Positions 1 to 9,262 are shown, counted from the stretch's first letter. The stretch: 64,000 nucleotides of DNA from Desulfocarbo indianensis (GCA_001184205.1 LBMP01000001.1:1020001-1084000); one strand, 5' to 3'. Made by a program: numbers and translations. The notes: generated by a model not told the origin, from the sequence alone.

Positions 1-165
1 GCGGGGGCCAAGGCCCTGCTGCTTTCCCATTTTTATCGGGAGGTGGACCCCCTGCAGGCGGTGGCCGCGGCGGGCAAGGTTTTCGACGGCCGGGTGCTGG
101 CCGCCGAGGACGGCATGTGCCTGGATCTGGAGCCCGCCGCTGGTGCCAAATTGCACAAATCTTAG
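1..165 (+). CDS. MBL-fold hydrolase, C-terminal end (partial)
   Basis: The window opens inside a reading frame that runs to a TAG stop at 163-165, giving 54 residues. The visible tail (a stretch reading LLLSHFYREVDP followed by an alternating small-residue helix and a strand ending LAAEDGM) resembles the C-terminus of metallo-beta-lactamase-fold RNase Z-like hydrolases, where a histidine in LxLxHFY contributes a metal ligand. The catalytic HxHxDH motif would lie upstream of the window, so substrate cannot be judged. The family assignment rests only on this short tail and is tentative. Confidence 0.5.
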   Translation, partial: AGAKALLLSHFYREVDPLQAVAAAGKVFDGRVLAAEDGMCLDLEPAAGAKLHKS

Positions 166-673
166 GAACAAACAGACCTTTTGGCCCTTGACCTGAAGCG
201 GGTGATTTTGATAGCCTGCATCACGAGGTAAACAAAGACCGACCCTTTCTCTTGCCCAGATCGAGAAAATCGAGGCTTTGCATGGCGCGGCTTGAATAGC
301 CGTCGTGGTGTTGGCCGGCACTATGGGGGTCAGCGAAATCCCAGCGAGCAATATGAGAGGACGGAACCCGGCAAGCTGCCTTGGCGACCGGCCGTTATTG
401 CTCCCAGCCCGCGGGCGGCGCGCAGGCCGCCCCCGAAAGATGGCCGCCCCGCCGGGCGTCGAGGCTGGATATGGATCAAGCCGCATGATGCGGCGATGCG
501 CGGCGCCCATGGCCCCAAGGCTACTCCCAGCCGGCTCCAGCGAGTTTTTCATCCGAGAAGCAGCGGCCTGGATTTTTCCAACCACATGGCGACCCGAGTG
601 GGAGGCCTTCACTCCGGGAGCAGGCGCGCCCGGCGCAGGGCTCGCCCAACATGAACCACTGCCGAGGTAACCC
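166..673. other. Intergenic stretch without a recognisable gene
   Basis: About 500 bases separate the MBL-fold gene from the UspA gene. Open frames here are short, overlap one another on both strands and have arginine/proline-rich translations typical of GC-rich noise. I see no convincing terminator, RNA gene or promoter. The base composition is somewhat less GC-rich from 166 to 300 than in the rest. Confidence 0.5.
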
Positions 674-1165
674 ATGAAGAGCAAAGTGTTGATTCCCGTG
701 GACACCGCGCGCAATTCGCTCACCGCCGAGGAATACGCCCTCAAGCTGAATTGGCGCATGCCCATCAGCGTCACCTTGTTGAACGTGGTCAATACCAAGC
801 GCCTGGAAGGGCACGGCATCAGCCCCTCCGACCAGGAGCGCATCAAGAAATCCATGCACCGCCGGGCCGAGGACGTGCTGAAAAAGGCGGCGGAACCCTT
901 TAGCAAGGCGGAGGTGGATTTCGAAACCCGCGTGGTGGAGGGAGCGCCGGGCCTGACCATTTGCGGCCTGGCCCAGGACGAGAATTTCGACATGGTCATC
1001 ATCGCGCAGAGCGGGCTCAGCGAGTGGGAGGAAATCCTGGGCGGCAGCGTGGTGCGGACCGTGCTGAACAAATGCCAGATTCCAGTGCTTTTGGTGAAGC
1101 ATTCGCCCGATCAGCTGGAAAATCAGCTCAAGCTGAGGGGAGAACGGGGGCTTTTGCCCGGCTAG
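674..1165 (+). CDS. Universal stress protein (UspA family)
   Basis: The 163-residue product has the Usp alpha/beta fold layout: N-terminal strand KVLIPVD, a helix, strand ISVTLLNVV, a charged helix, strand FDMVIIAQSG, and a C-terminal GGSVVRTV helix followed by strand IPVLLVK. The glycine/serine pattern before the last strand matches the nucleotide-binding loop of the family, although it is less canonical than in the second Usp of this window at 23564. It sits upstream of the dctPQM TRAP operon; in Halomonas the Usp protein TeaD is known to modulate the TeaABC TRAP transporter, so a regulatory role toward the neighbour is a reasonable inference. A GAGGT ribosome-binding sequence precedes the ATG. 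Confidence 0.85.
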   Translation: MKSKVLIPVDTARNSLTAEEYALKLNWRMPISVTLLNVVNTKRLEGHGISPSDQERIKKSMHRRAEDVLKKAAEPFSKAEVDFETRVVEGAPGLTICGLAQDENFDMVIIAQSGLSEWEEILGGSVVRTVLNKCQIPVLLVKHSPDQLENQLKLRGERGLLPG

Positions 1166-1342
1166 CCGGCGGGAGCCCGCGAGAGCGTTTGGTTGCAAAG
1201 GGGAAAGGAGGTGGGCCGCTTGCCCGCCGGCGCTTTGGGACCCCAAAAAGGCCCCAGGGAGAAAACGCGCCAAAAGGCGGGGCAGATCGGCAACCTAAAT
1301 TTAACCGTGGTTTTTTCACACGCTAAGCGTAAGGGAGGGTTT

Positions 1343-2395
1343 ATGCGGATGAAGAAATGGATGTTGGTTTTAGCGGTCGTGGTGGCGGCGGTGGCCTTGG
1401 TGGTGCCTGCGGCCATGGCCAAAAAGCCTTCACTGGAGAAATGGAAGCCTGCCTTTGACTATTCCAAAGCCAAATACACCGTCAAGGTGAGCAACGTCAG
1501 CCATCCCGCCATCAAGGGCGTGTTCGCCGGGTTCGCCATCCGCGACGCCTTGTGGAAGGCCACCAACGGCCAGGTTTATTTCGAATACATCCCCTTCAGC
1601 ATGCTGGGCGGCGAGGTGGAGGTGCTGAACCAATTGCAAATGGGCGCCATCCAGGGCATGAGCGTCAGCTCGGTGGCTTCCACCAACCTGGGGCCCCGCA
1701 TGGGCATCGTGAACCTGCCCTTCTTGGTCAACTCCTACGAGAAGCTCGAAAAATTCGTGGGTAACAAGAAGATGTTCCAGCATTTCCTGGATGCCATGGA
1801 CCACCAGGGCATCATGGGCATGGACATCACCGCCTATGGCCGCTACGGCTGGGCCACCACCATCCCGGTGAAGAACATAGCCGACGCCAAAAAGGTCAAG
1901 TTCCGCATCGCCGAGGCGGCGGTCAACAAGCTTCTCTACAAGTCCTGGGGCTTCAATCCCGTGGTCATGCCCTGGCCCGACGTGCCCACCGCTTTGAAGC
2001 AGGGCGTCATCACCGGCCTGGACCACACCCTCATCGTCTGCTACCTCACCAAGAAGTTCGAGGTGGCCAAAAACTTCACCCCGGTCAACTACGCCCAGGG
2101 CCTGTTCATCTGGCTCTTCAACAAGGCCTGGTATCAGAGCCTGCCCAAGGACCTGCAGGAGACTTTCAAGAAGGTGGTGAACGAGCAGTGCGCCATCTAC
2201 CGCGGCCAGTGTAAGACCCAGGAAGAGGAATCCATCAAGGGCGCCAAGGAAAAAGAAGGCGTTTCCTTCTGGGAGCTCTCCGCGGAGGATCTGGCCGTCC
2301 TGAAGAAGGAAGGCGACAAGGTTCACCAGGAGTACGCCAAGGAGATAGGCCCCGAGTACCTCAAAGAGGTGCAGGCCTATCTGGGCTATAATTAA
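1343..2395 (+). CDS. dctP: TRAP transporter substrate-binding protein DctP
   Basis: The 350-residue periplasmic receptor captures an organic acid or similar solute and hands it to DctQM. Residues 1-26 form a signal peptide (basic MRMKK start, hydrophobic core, AMA cleavage motif). The family signature around residues 190-225 is present: KVKFRIAEA, then a WG.NPVVMPWPDVPTAL segment that contains the ligand-contact arginine and the hinge. An upstream in-frame start at 1193 exists, but the ATG at 1343 follows a strong AGGGAGGG site and begins the signal peptide. It is the first gene of a TRAP operon, and a hairpin lies between it and dctQ. Ligand cannot be told from the sequence. Confidence 0.92.
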   Translation: MRMKKWMLVLAVVVAAVALVVPAAMAKKPSLEKWKPAFDYSKAKYTVKVSNVSHPAIKGVFAGFAIRDALWKATNGQVYFEYIPFSMLGGEVEVLNQLQMGAIQGMSVSSVASTNLGPRMGIVNLPFLVNSYEKLEKFVGNKKMFQHFLDAMDHQGIMGMDITAYGRYGWATTIPVKNIADAKKVKFRIAEAAVNKLLYKSWGFNPVVMPWPDVPTALKQGVITGLDHTLIVCYLTKKFEVAKNFTPVNYAQGLFIWLFNKAWYQSLPKDLQETFKKVVNEQCAIYRGQCKTQEEESIKGAKEKEGVSFWELSAEDLAVLKKEGDKVHQEYAKEIGPEYLKEVQAYLGYN

Positions 2396-2420
2396 TAAAA
2401 AAGCTTGAATTTTGGGCACC

Positions 2421-2443
2421 GGGGGGCGCTTGGGGCGCCTCCC
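2421..2443 (+). other. Intercistronic hairpin between dctP and dctQ
   Basis: A 9-bp stem with one mismatch (GGGGGGCGC against GCGCCTCCC) lies in the dctP-dctQ gap. There is no U-tract after it, so it is more likely an mRNA-stabilising or partial-attenuation structure that keeps the binding protein more abundant than the membrane subunits, as is common in binding-protein operons. This role is inferred. Confidence 0.4.
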
Positions 2444-2474
2444 GGCCCAACCCCCGCCAAACGAGGCTAAAAAA

Positions 2475-2978
2475 ATGTTCGGCCGCATTTTGGATGTGCT
2501 GGATAAGGTCTTGACCGTATTCGAGGAGTGGTTCCTTTACCTCCTGGTGATAGTGGGCCTGGTCTCCTTGTTCGTGGGAGTGGTGCTGCGTTATGAATTT
2601 TCCTACACCTTGGCCTGGTCCGAGGAACTGATCCGCGACGTCATCATCTACACCACGTTCTTGGGCTGCTCCCTGGCCATCAAGAAAAAATCCATGATAA
2701 CCATAGACGCCCTGGTGCAATTGGTTCCGCGCCTCAAGACGCCGCTCACTTGGGTCAGCAATATATCGGTGTTGCTTTTTTCAGTGATAATTTTTTATTA
2801 CGGCATCATCCTGTCCATCCAAAAATACGAGACCTTTCAAAAGTCCATCATTTTGGAAGTGCCCTTCGTGGTGCTTTACCTGATCCTGCCGATCATGGGA
2901 TTTCTGATGTTCACCCGCACCGTGCAGAACATCTACAAGGACTACGAGGAAACCAAGCGCCAAAAGCGGGCCGCCTAA
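2475..2978 (+). CDS. dctQ: TRAP transporter small membrane subunit DctQ
   Basis: The 167-residue protein has four hydrophobic segments (about residues 18-38, 53-70, 88-110, 125-147) and the DctQ-type W-S-E-E-L-R sequence after the first helix pair (here LAWSEELIRDV), which the family uses to contact DctM. A longer in-frame start at 2412 would add a GC-rich non-hydrophobic leader, so the ATG at 2475 is preferred. The gene lies between dctP and dctM, 17 bases before dctM, completing a standard three-part transporter. Confidence 0.9.
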   Translation: MFGRILDVLDKVLTVFEEWFLYLLVIVGLVSLFVGVVLRYEFSYTLAWSEELIRDVIIYTTFLGCSLAIKKKSMITIDALVQLVPRLKTPLTWVSNISVLLFSVIIFYYGIILSIQKYETFQKSIILEVPFVVLYLILPIMGFLMFTRTVQNIYKDYEETKRQKRAA

Positions 2979-2995
2979 GGAAAGGTTGACTGGGG

Positions 2996-4294
2996 ATGGA
3001 TCTGAGCTATCTCATTATTCTCGCGTTGCTGCTGGGATGCATGGCGACCACGGTTCCCGTCTTTCTTTGCCTGTTTTTCACCGGTTTCGCCGGCATTTGG
3101 CTGTTCACGCCGGCCGATCCCTTGATGATCGCCAGCTCGTTCTACCTGTCCATGGATAAATTCGCCCTGGTAGTCGTCCTTTTCTTCGTGCTCTGCGGCA
3201 ACATCATGACCGGCGGCTCCATCGTGGACAAGCTGATCCGCTTCGCCAACGTGGTGGTGGGCTGGCTGCCCGGCGGGTTGGCCATGGCCGGGGTGTTGGC
3301 CTGCGGCCTTTTCGGCGCCATCAGCGGCTCCACCGTGGCCACGGTGGTGGCCATCGGCGGCTTCATGATTCCGGCCCTGGTGGACAACAAATACAATGAA
3401 AAGTTTTCCATAGGCTGCATGACGGCGGCGCCCAACCTGGGCGTGATCATTCCGCCGTCCATCGGCATGATTCTTTATTCCATGATAAGCGCCTGTTCCC
3501 TGGAGGGATTGTTTCTCACCGGCTTCGTGCCGGGCGTTTTGATCATGGCCGGCATGTGCGCCTACGCTTATGTCTGGGCCAAGCGCAACCCGGGCTTCCA
3601 ATCGGCGCCCAAACCCACCTGGCCCCAGGCCTGGCAAGCCTTCCGCAAGGGATTCTGGTCGCTCATGCTGCCGGTGATCATTTTCGGCGGCATCTTCTCG
3701 GGCGCTTTCACCGCCAACGAAGCGGCGGTGGTGGCCTGCGTCTACGCCTTCGTCGTGGAGCTTTTCCTGCACCGGACCATGAAGTTCAAGGAGGTCAAGG
3801 CGGTCATCGTCAACTCGGCGGTGACCAGCGCCTCCCTCTTGATCATCGTGGCCGGGGCCACCTGCTTCGGCCGCTATCTCATCATGGAAAGCATTCCCGC
3901 CAAGATCAGCGAGGCGGTGGTGAGTTCGGTGACCGAGCCCTGGGTGTTTTTGATAACCGTCAACATACTGCTCCTGGGAGTCGGCATGTTCATGGATATC
4001 ATCAGCGCCACCCTGATCCTGGGGCCGATTTTCCTGCCCATGCTGGACCATTACGGAGTCAACGTGGTGCATTTCGGCCTCTTGATGACCGTCAACCTGG
4101 CCATCGGCTACTGCACGCCGCCCATGGGCGTCAGCCTCTACATAACCGGGGCCATGGCCAACCGCGATTTGGTGTACGTCTCCCGGGCGGTCATGCCCTG
4201 GATCGCCATACAGATCGCCGTGCTGTTGATGATGACCTACCTCCCCGACACCGTGCTTTGGCTGCCCAGGCTCATCGGGTGGGAGGTGGATTGA
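2996..4294 (+). CDS. dctM: TRAP transporter large membrane subunit DctM
   Basis: This 432-residue, roughly 12-helix membrane protein is the Na+-coupled transport channel of the TRAP system. Family landmarks include a GSTVATVVAIG segment near residue 105, APNLGVIIPPSIGMI near residues 145-160, and LGVGMFMDIISATLI with IGYCTPPMGVSLY in the C-terminal half, which correspond to the two inverted repeats that bind Na+. Length is normal for the family. It follows dctQ in the same operon. Confidence 0.93.
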   Translation: MDLSYLIILALLLGCMATTVPVFLCLFFTGFAGIWLFTPADPLMIASSFYLSMDKFALVVVLFFVLCGNIMTGGSIVDKLIRFANVVVGWLPGGLAMAGVLACGLFGAISGSTVATVVAIGGFMIPALVDNKYNEKFSIGCMTAAPNLGVIIPPSIGMILYSMISACSLEGLFLTGFVPGVLIMAGMCAYAYVWAKRNPGFQSAPKPTWPQAWQAFRKGFWSLMLPVIIFGGIFSGAFTANEAAVVACVYAFVVELFLHRTMKFKEVKAVIVNSAVTSASLLIIVAGATCFGRYLIMESIPAKISEAVVSSVTEPWVFLITVNILLLGVGMFMDIISATLILGPIFLPMLDHYGVNVVHFGLLMTVNLAIGYCTPPMGVSLYITGAMANRDLVYVSRAVMPWIAIQIAVLLMMTYLPDTVLWLPRLIGWEVD

Positions 4295-4352
4295 TGATAG
4301 TGCCTGCTGGAATCGCCCTTTGCCATAGGTAGCTCACGCGGGGAAGGCGGAA

Positions 4353-4655
4353 ATGGAAAATTTGGGGCAGATGGTTTGGAACAAGATAATCGTCTTCGTG
4401 GCGCTCAGCATCCTTCCCATGATCGTGGGCGGTTGGGTGGCTTACCGGAAAAAGGACTACATCGCCCGAGGGGTGGTGGTGTCCTTGTTCTCCAGTTGGT
4501 TCGGCCCCTTGTTCATGTTTTTCGAAGCTGAAAGCAAGGCCCGGCAGGGCGACGACGAAGACCAGGGAAGCTGGCCGGCCACCGGCCCCATGGCCAGCCT
4601 CTGCTTCATAGCCTCCATACTTCTCTATTACTTTGCCAAAAAGCTTTGGGACTGA
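4353..4655 (+). CDS. Small membrane protein of unknown function
   Basis: The 100-residue protein is not one I recognise. It has a hydrophobic segment at about 9-30, a second at about 38-57 ending in a phenylalanine-rich SSWFGPLFMFFE stretch, an acidic linker (ARQGDDEDQG) and a third hydrophobic segment near the C-terminus followed by KKLWD. A GGGGAAGG-type ribosome-binding site precedes the ATG. It lies 58 bases after dctM on the same strand, so it may belong to the TRAP transcript and could be an accessory membrane peptide; no function can be assigned. Confidence 0.6.
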   Translation: MENLGQMVWNKIIVFVALSILPMIVGGWVAYRKKDYIARGVVVSLFSSWFGPLFMFFEAESKARQGDDEDQGSWPATGPMASLCFIASILLYYFAKKLWD

Positions 4656-4753
4656 TAACGCCGGTCCCCTTGCCTCCCAGGCCCCGCTGGGGATAGAGTA
4701 GAAAGGATTGATAAGCTATGGCGGCGGGTGGGCCCCACCGCGGGAGGGCATAA

Positions 4754-5431
4754 ATGCGCCCGTCGCCGGTCCCCAGGCAGAGGTCGGAATCCTTGCGCGC
4801 ATCCTGCAAACCCAGGCGGGCTCCCTGGTTCGCCGCCGTGCTGGCCGCCGGCGAGGGCCGCCGTTTCGGCGGGGGCAAGCAGACCGCGCTCCTGGGGGGC
4901 CATCCTTTGGTGTGCTGGCCGGTGCAGGCCGCCTTGCAGGCCGGCCTGCACGGGGTTCTGGTGGTCACCGGCTCCCACGGGCCGGCGGTGCGCCGGGCGC
5001 TCCCCGCGGATTCGCGGGTGGAGGCGCTGATCAACCCCCAGCCCGAGCAAGGCATGGGCGGCTCCCTGGCCTTGGCCGCCCGCCGGGCGCGGGAGCTGGA
5101 TGCCGTGGGGTTGGTAATGCTCTTGGGCGACATGCCTTTCGTGACGGCGCGCTCCATAGCCCAGGTGGCTGGGGCGGCCGAAGAAGCCCCGGCGGGAGCG
5201 GCCGCCGGTGAGGTGGCGGGGAAGCGAAGCCACCCGGTGGCTTTCATGCGCAGACATTTTGACGAGTTGGCCGGTCTGGGCGGAGACAAGGGCGCGCGGG
5301 ACGTGCTGGCCAGGCTGCGGACCGGCTTGGCTCTGGTGGGGGTGGAGCCCCAGAGCCGTTTGGACGTCGATAACCTGGAGGACCTTGCCGAGGCCAACCG
5401 CTTATGGCAAGCGACCCGGAGCGGTAATTGA
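4754..5431 (+). CDS. MobA/MocA-like NTP transferase (molybdenum cofactor nucleotidylation)
   Basis: The 225-residue protein carries the nucleotidyltransferase core: AAVLAAGEGRRFGGGKQ near residues 26-42 (nucleotide-binding G-rich loop with the conserved R and K), a VVTGSHG strand, the GMGGSLALA loop and LLGDMPFV (metal-binding aspartate). This pattern matches MocA/MobA-type transferases that attach CMP or GMP to molybdopterin. The C-terminal part (SHPVAF, GDKGARDVL, DVDNLEDL) is also typical of the group. The ATG follows a GGGAGGG site. Without a molybdoenzyme neighbour the choice between cytidylyl- and guanylyltransferase stays open. Confidence 0.8.
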   Translation: MRPSPVPRQRSESLRASCKPRRAPWFAAVLAAGEGRRFGGGKQTALLGGHPLVCWPVQAALQAGLHGVLVVTGSHGPAVRRALPADSRVEALINPQPEQGMGGSLALAARRARELDAVGLVMLLGDMPFVTARSIAQVAGAAEEAPAGAAAGEVAGKRSHPVAFMRRHFDELAGLGGDKGARDVLARLRTGLALVGVEPQSRLDVDNLEDLAEANRLWQATRSGN

Positions 5432-5513
5432 ATTAATTAATTTGGCTAAACAATGCCGGAAAGGGGGGCTTATAGCCGGCCGGATGCACATTGGAAAAAG
5501 AAGGAATTATATT

Positions 5514-6071
5514 ATGAGCAACAAGTGCGCGGTTTTCATCGATGGCGGCTATTTGGAGAATTTATTAATAGACCTTAAAGTTTACCGTATCGATTTCAAT
5601 CGGCTCTCGGAAAAGCTGGCCAACGGCGTTTCATTGTTGCGGACCTATTATTACAATTGCCTGCCCTTCGAGCCCGATGACCCCCAACCGGAGGACATCG
5701 AACGCATGGAAGGCAAGCGCCGCTTTTTTCACGCCCTCACCAATCTGCCGCGCTATGAGCTGCGTCTGGGCTACGCGGTGCCCAGGGGCCGCGACGAGGC
5801 CGGGCGGCTCCTGGTGCAGCAAAAAGGGGTGGACGTGCAACTGGCCGTGGATCTGGTGCGGCTCAGCTATCTGCGCTCCATCGACTACGCCTGTCTGGTG
5901 GCCGGCGACGGCGATTATACGCCCATGGTGCAAACCGTGAAGGACGCCGGGGTGGTGGTCAAGGTGTTCTACGGCGACGGCGCCAACAGCCGGGTGGCCG
6001 ACCGTTTGCTGCAAGTTTGCGATGAACGCCATTTTATCGACCGCAATTTCTTCGACGACTGCCGTTTGTAG
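5514..6071 (+). CDS. NYN-domain (LabA/PIN-like) putative ribonuclease
   Basis: The 185-residue product begins with CAVFIDGGYLEN, the first acidic motif of NYN/LabA-type PIN-fold nucleases, and continues with KGVDVQLAVDL (second acidic motif) and CLVAGDGDYTPMVQ (third acidic motif). These aspartates are the predicted metal-binding site for RNA cleavage. The C-terminal strand VVVKVFYGD is also typical. The reading frame extends upstream to 5208 in the shadow of the transferase gene, but the ATG at 5514 has an AAGGA site and starts right at the domain. Substrate and pathway are unknown. Confidence 0.8.
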   Translation: MSNKCAVFIDGGYLENLLIDLKVYRIDFNRLSEKLANGVSLLRTYYYNCLPFEPDDPQPEDIERMEGKRRFFHALTNLPRYELRLGYAVPRGRDEAGRLLVQQKGVDVQLAVDLVRLSYLRSIDYACLVAGDGDYTPMVQTVKDAGVVVKVFYGDGANSRVADRLLQVCDERHFIDRNFFDDCRL

Positions 6072-6172
6072 CCAGCCCGCGCTGCCTGGACCGGGTTTTG
6101 CATCACTCCTGAGGAGACCCCCCGTTTGCGTCAAATTATTGACGATGGGTGGGGTCTGCGAAGGACGTGAGC

Positions 6173-7429
6173 ATGCCGACCGCCAAACAGGAAGCTTGCC
6201 CCGAGCTTTGGGAAGAGAACCGGCGCTTGCGCTGTCTGGTGGAGCTGGGAAAGGTTTTGGCCGATCCCCGGCAAAGCCTGGAGGGCAAACTGGACCAATG
6301 CGTGGGGGCGCTGGCCGGCCTGGTCCAGGCGGAAGGCTGCTCGCTGATGCTTTTGGAGGACGACCGGTTGACGGTGCGCGCGGCCAACCACCCGGAGCTG
6401 GTGGGCTTGGCCACGCCCCTCTGCGAGCCCTCCATCGCCACCCAGGTGGCGGCCTCTGGCCGGGCCGTCTATTGCCGGGAGGTGGAGGCCAGCGATCTGG
6501 CCGGGGTGCGGCGGGAGAGGGGCCTGCGCAATTACCGCACCGGCAGCCTCATTTCCCTGCCGCTCCGGGCGGAGGACAAGGTGGTGGGGGTGCTGAACCT
6601 GGCCGACAAGGCGGGGGAGCCCCATTTCTGCCGGGAAGACCTGGCGACGGCCCAGGGCGTGGCTCGGGAGATAAGCCGCCTGGTTCACTTCAGCGCCCTG
6701 CACGCCCGCCTGGAGAAGGCCCACCGGGAGCTGTCGGAAGCCCAGCGGGCCAAGGACGATTTGCTGCACATGATCGTGCACGACATGAAAGCGCCCATCG
6801 CCGGCGTCAAGGAGGTGCTGGGCTTTTTGGAGGACCCCGCCGGGCTGGCCTCCGGGGAGCGGGAGCAATATTTAGCCGCCGCCAGAAGCGATCTGGAGAT
6901 GCTGTGGCGGCGCATCAGCAATTTCCTGGACCTGAAGCGCATGGACGCCGGCCAGTATCCGCTGAACCTCATGGATTTGAACCTGGCCGCCCTGGCGCGG
7001 GAATCCGCGGCCAGGCTGGCGCCCCTGGCCCGGTTTTACGGCGTGGCCCTGGAGACCCGGGCCGAGGCGGAGCCCTGGGTGAGCGCGGATGAGGACCTCC
7101 TGGAGCGCCTGATAACCAATTTGCTGCTGAACGCCCTGAAGCACTCCTCGCCGGAGCAGGGCGGCGGCGGCCGGGTGGGCTTGCGCGTCGGCGCGGACCA
7201 CGGCCGGGCCAGCCTGCGGGTGGCCGACAGCGGCCCCGGCGTGGAGCCTAGCCTGGGCCCGCATCTGTTCCAGCGTTTCGTCACCGGCAAGGGGACGGCC
7301 GGCTCCACCGGACTGGGGCTGTATTTTTGCCGCCGGGCGGCGGCGCTTTTGGGCGGCGAGGTGGGCTACGCCAACCAGGACGGCGGCGCGGTGTTTCATC
7401 TGCTATTGCCCCAGGCTGAAAGGGCGTAG
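6173..7429 (+). CDS. GAF-domain sensor histidine kinase
   Basis: This 418-residue soluble kinase has a GAF domain (about 25-170), a short helical linker, a dimerisation/phosphoacceptor region with H203 in MIVHDMKAPIAG, and an ATPase domain with N box (NLLLNALKHS), G1 (VADSGPGVEP) and G2 (STGLGLYFCRRAA). No membrane segments are seen, so it senses a cytoplasmic signal through the GAF domain. An earlier GTG at 6149 is in frame, but the ATG at 6173 sits 7-8 bases after GAAGGA. It ends six bases before a response regulator, its probable partner. Confidence 0.9.
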   Translation: MPTAKQEACPELWEENRRLRCLVELGKVLADPRQSLEGKLDQCVGALAGLVQAEGCSLMLLEDDRLTVRAANHPELVGLATPLCEPSIATQVAASGRAVYCREVEASDLAGVRRERGLRNYRTGSLISLPLRAEDKVVGVLNLADKAGEPHFCREDLATAQGVAREISRLVHFSALHARLEKAHRELSEAQRAKDDLLHMIVHDMKAPIAGVKEVLGFLEDPAGLASGEREQYLAAARSDLEMLWRRISNFLDLKRMDAGQYPLNLMDLNLAALARESAARLAPLARFYGVALETRAEAEPWVSADEDLLERLITNLLLNALKHSSPEQGGGGRVGLRVGADHGRASLRVADSGPGVEPSLGPHLFQRFVTGKGTAGSTGLGLYFCRRAAALLGGEVGYANQDGGAVFHLLLPQAERA

Positions 7430-7435
7430 GCCGAA

Positions 7436-9262
7436 ATGAAGGCCCTCAAGCTCGGCGCGGAAGGCTGGACCTCGGAGCTGGCGGACAGGCGGGAAGGCTC
7501 GCTGCTCAAGGAAATCGCCCGCCTGGAACGGGTGAGCGACCGCAGCGCCTCGGCGCTGGTGGTGGACGACCAGCAGACCATGCGTCTGATTCTCTCCCAG
7601 GCGCTACGCCAGGCCGGGTTCCTCAATATCGAGCGCGCGGCCGACGGAGAGGCCGCCCTGAAGATAATGCGCGGGCAGGGCTGCGACCTGGCCCTGGTGG
7701 ATTGGAACATGCCCCGCATGGACGGGCTCACGCTCTTGGACCAGGTGCGCGGCGACGAGGAGTTAGACGACCTGGTCTTCGTCATGGTCACCGCGGAAAC
7801 CCTGGACACCAGGGTCATCCGGGCCGCCGAGGAGAAGCAGGACGCCTATCTGACCAAGCCCATCAGCCCGGAAAAACTGGCCCGCCGCCTGGACCTGATC
7901 CTGGAGAGACGCCTTAACACGGCCCGCGCCATGCTGGCGGAGCAGCGGGGCAAGAGCGACCAGGCCTTGGACATCTATCTAGCCGCCTCCCAGAATCGTC
8001 CCCGCGCCCTGTGGCCCTTGTTCGGCCTGGGCGGCCTCTTGACCAGGCTCGGCCGCTGGGAAGAGGCGGAAATCTGCTATCAAAGGATTCTGGAGCAGGA
8101 CGCCGAGGTGAGCGCCGCCTGGCTGCAAATGGGCGTGCTGCGCCAGGCCCAGGGGCGCGTCGGCGAGGCCCTGGGCTTTTATCAAAAAGCCCTGGAGCAG
8201 AGCCCGCGCTATTTCAAAGCCTATGACGCTCTGGCCCAGACCATGCTGGCCGAGGGCGACGCCGCCGGGGCCGTGGGCGTTCTGGATCAGGCCATGGCCC
8301 GGCAGGGCGGCGAGAACGCTTTCCGCCAGGAATTGCTGGGCCGCACGCAATTGGATTTGCGCCATTACTTCAAGGCCGAGAGCGCCTTTCGCAAGGCCCT
8401 GGAGCTGAAGCCCCATCACAACCAGATGGAAAAGCAGCTCAACCTGGGCCGGGCCCTTGCGGGCCAGGAACGCCACCAGGAGGCGGCCGAGGCCTTCGGC
8501 GCGGCGGCGGCGGAAGCCAGACGGCAGGGCAGGAGCGAGGAGCGCCTGCAAGCCTTGCTCCTGGCCGGCTCGGCCCTGGCCCAGGGCGGGGACGCGGCGG
8601 CGGCGGAAGACATGTTCGCCCAGATCCTGGAGCCGGACGCCTGGCCCCAGGGGGAGGCGCCTTGGGATCAGGCCCGATTCCACCGCGAGATCGGCGAGGC
8701 TTATCTGGCCTCGGGCCTGGACGAGATGGCGCTGAGGCATTTCGGCGATTGCCTGCGGGGCGCCGAGGGGGATTGCGGCGGGGAGGCCGGGGTGGCAGCC
8801 GTCTGCGCCCGGCTGGGCCGCGAGGATTTATTGGACCGGGTGCAAGAGGAGGTCTCGGCGGTCCGCCGGGAGAGGGCCGAGGATTGCGCGCGGCGGGGCC
8901 TGGAGCTGGTGGCGCGGGGCCTGCTGCGGGAAGCCCTGGCCGAGTATCACCGGGGCCTGGAGATCGACCCCGAGGCCGGGAGGCTGCATTTCAACCTGGG
9001 CCGCTTGCGCGAACGCATGGGCGACCGGCGGGAGGCGCTGGCCTCCATGTCCGCCGCCGCGCGGGACGGTCTGCAAAAGGGCGATTGGGAATTATTGGTG
9101 GAAACCGCCCGCTTTTTGGCCGGGGTGGACAAGCGGCGGCAGGCCCTGGGCCTGCTGGCCAAGGTGCGAGAGCAAGACCCGGATTACGTTCCGGCCGAGG
9201 AGCTTTGGCGGCGCTTGGGCGGGCCGGCGGCGGAGGCCGCCATCAACGAGGAACCCGCCTAA
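7436..9262 (+). CDS. Response regulator with TPR output region
   Basis: The 608-residue protein has a CheY-like receiver domain at about 38-160 with the acidic pair D44/D45, phosphoacceptor D89 (LALVDWNMPRMDG), a conserved T in VMVTAE and the K of YLTKPIS. The remaining 440 residues are helical tetratricopeptide repeats (for example the units starting near ALWPLFGLGGLL, AEVSAAWLQMG and AGRLHFNLGRL), which mediate protein contacts rather than DNA binding. Placement six bases after the GAF kinase suggests a two-component pair whose output is protein-protein interaction. It resembles AdeR/RR-TPR proteins common in Desulfobacterota; targets are unknown. Confidence 0.9.
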   Translation: MKALKLGAEGWTSELADRREGSLLKEIARLERVSDRSASALVVDDQQTMRLILSQALRQAGFLNIERAADGEAALKIMRGQGCDLALVDWNMPRMDGLTLLDQVRGDEELDDLVFVMVTAETLDTRVIRAAEEKQDAYLTKPISPEKLARRLDLILERRLNTARAMLAEQRGKSDQALDIYLAASQNRPRALWPLFGLGGLLTRLGRWEEAEICYQRILEQDAEVSAAWLQMGVLRQAQGRVGEALGFYQKALEQSPRYFKAYDALAQTMLAEGDAAGAVGVLDQAMARQGGENAFRQELLGRTQLDLRHYFKAESAFRKALELKPHHNQMEKQLNLGRALAGQERHQEAAEAFGAAAAEARRQGRSEERLQALLLAGSALAQGGDAAAAEDMFAQILEPDAWPQGEAPWDQARFHREIGEAYLASGLDEMALRHFGDCLRGAEGDCGGEAGVAAVCARLGREDLLDRVQEEVSAVRRERAEDCARRGLELVARGLLREALAEYHRGLEIDPEAGRLHFNLGRLRERMGDRREALASMSAAARDGLQKGDWELLVETARFLAGVDKRRQALGLLAKVREQDPDYVPAEELWRRLGGPAAEAAINEEPA

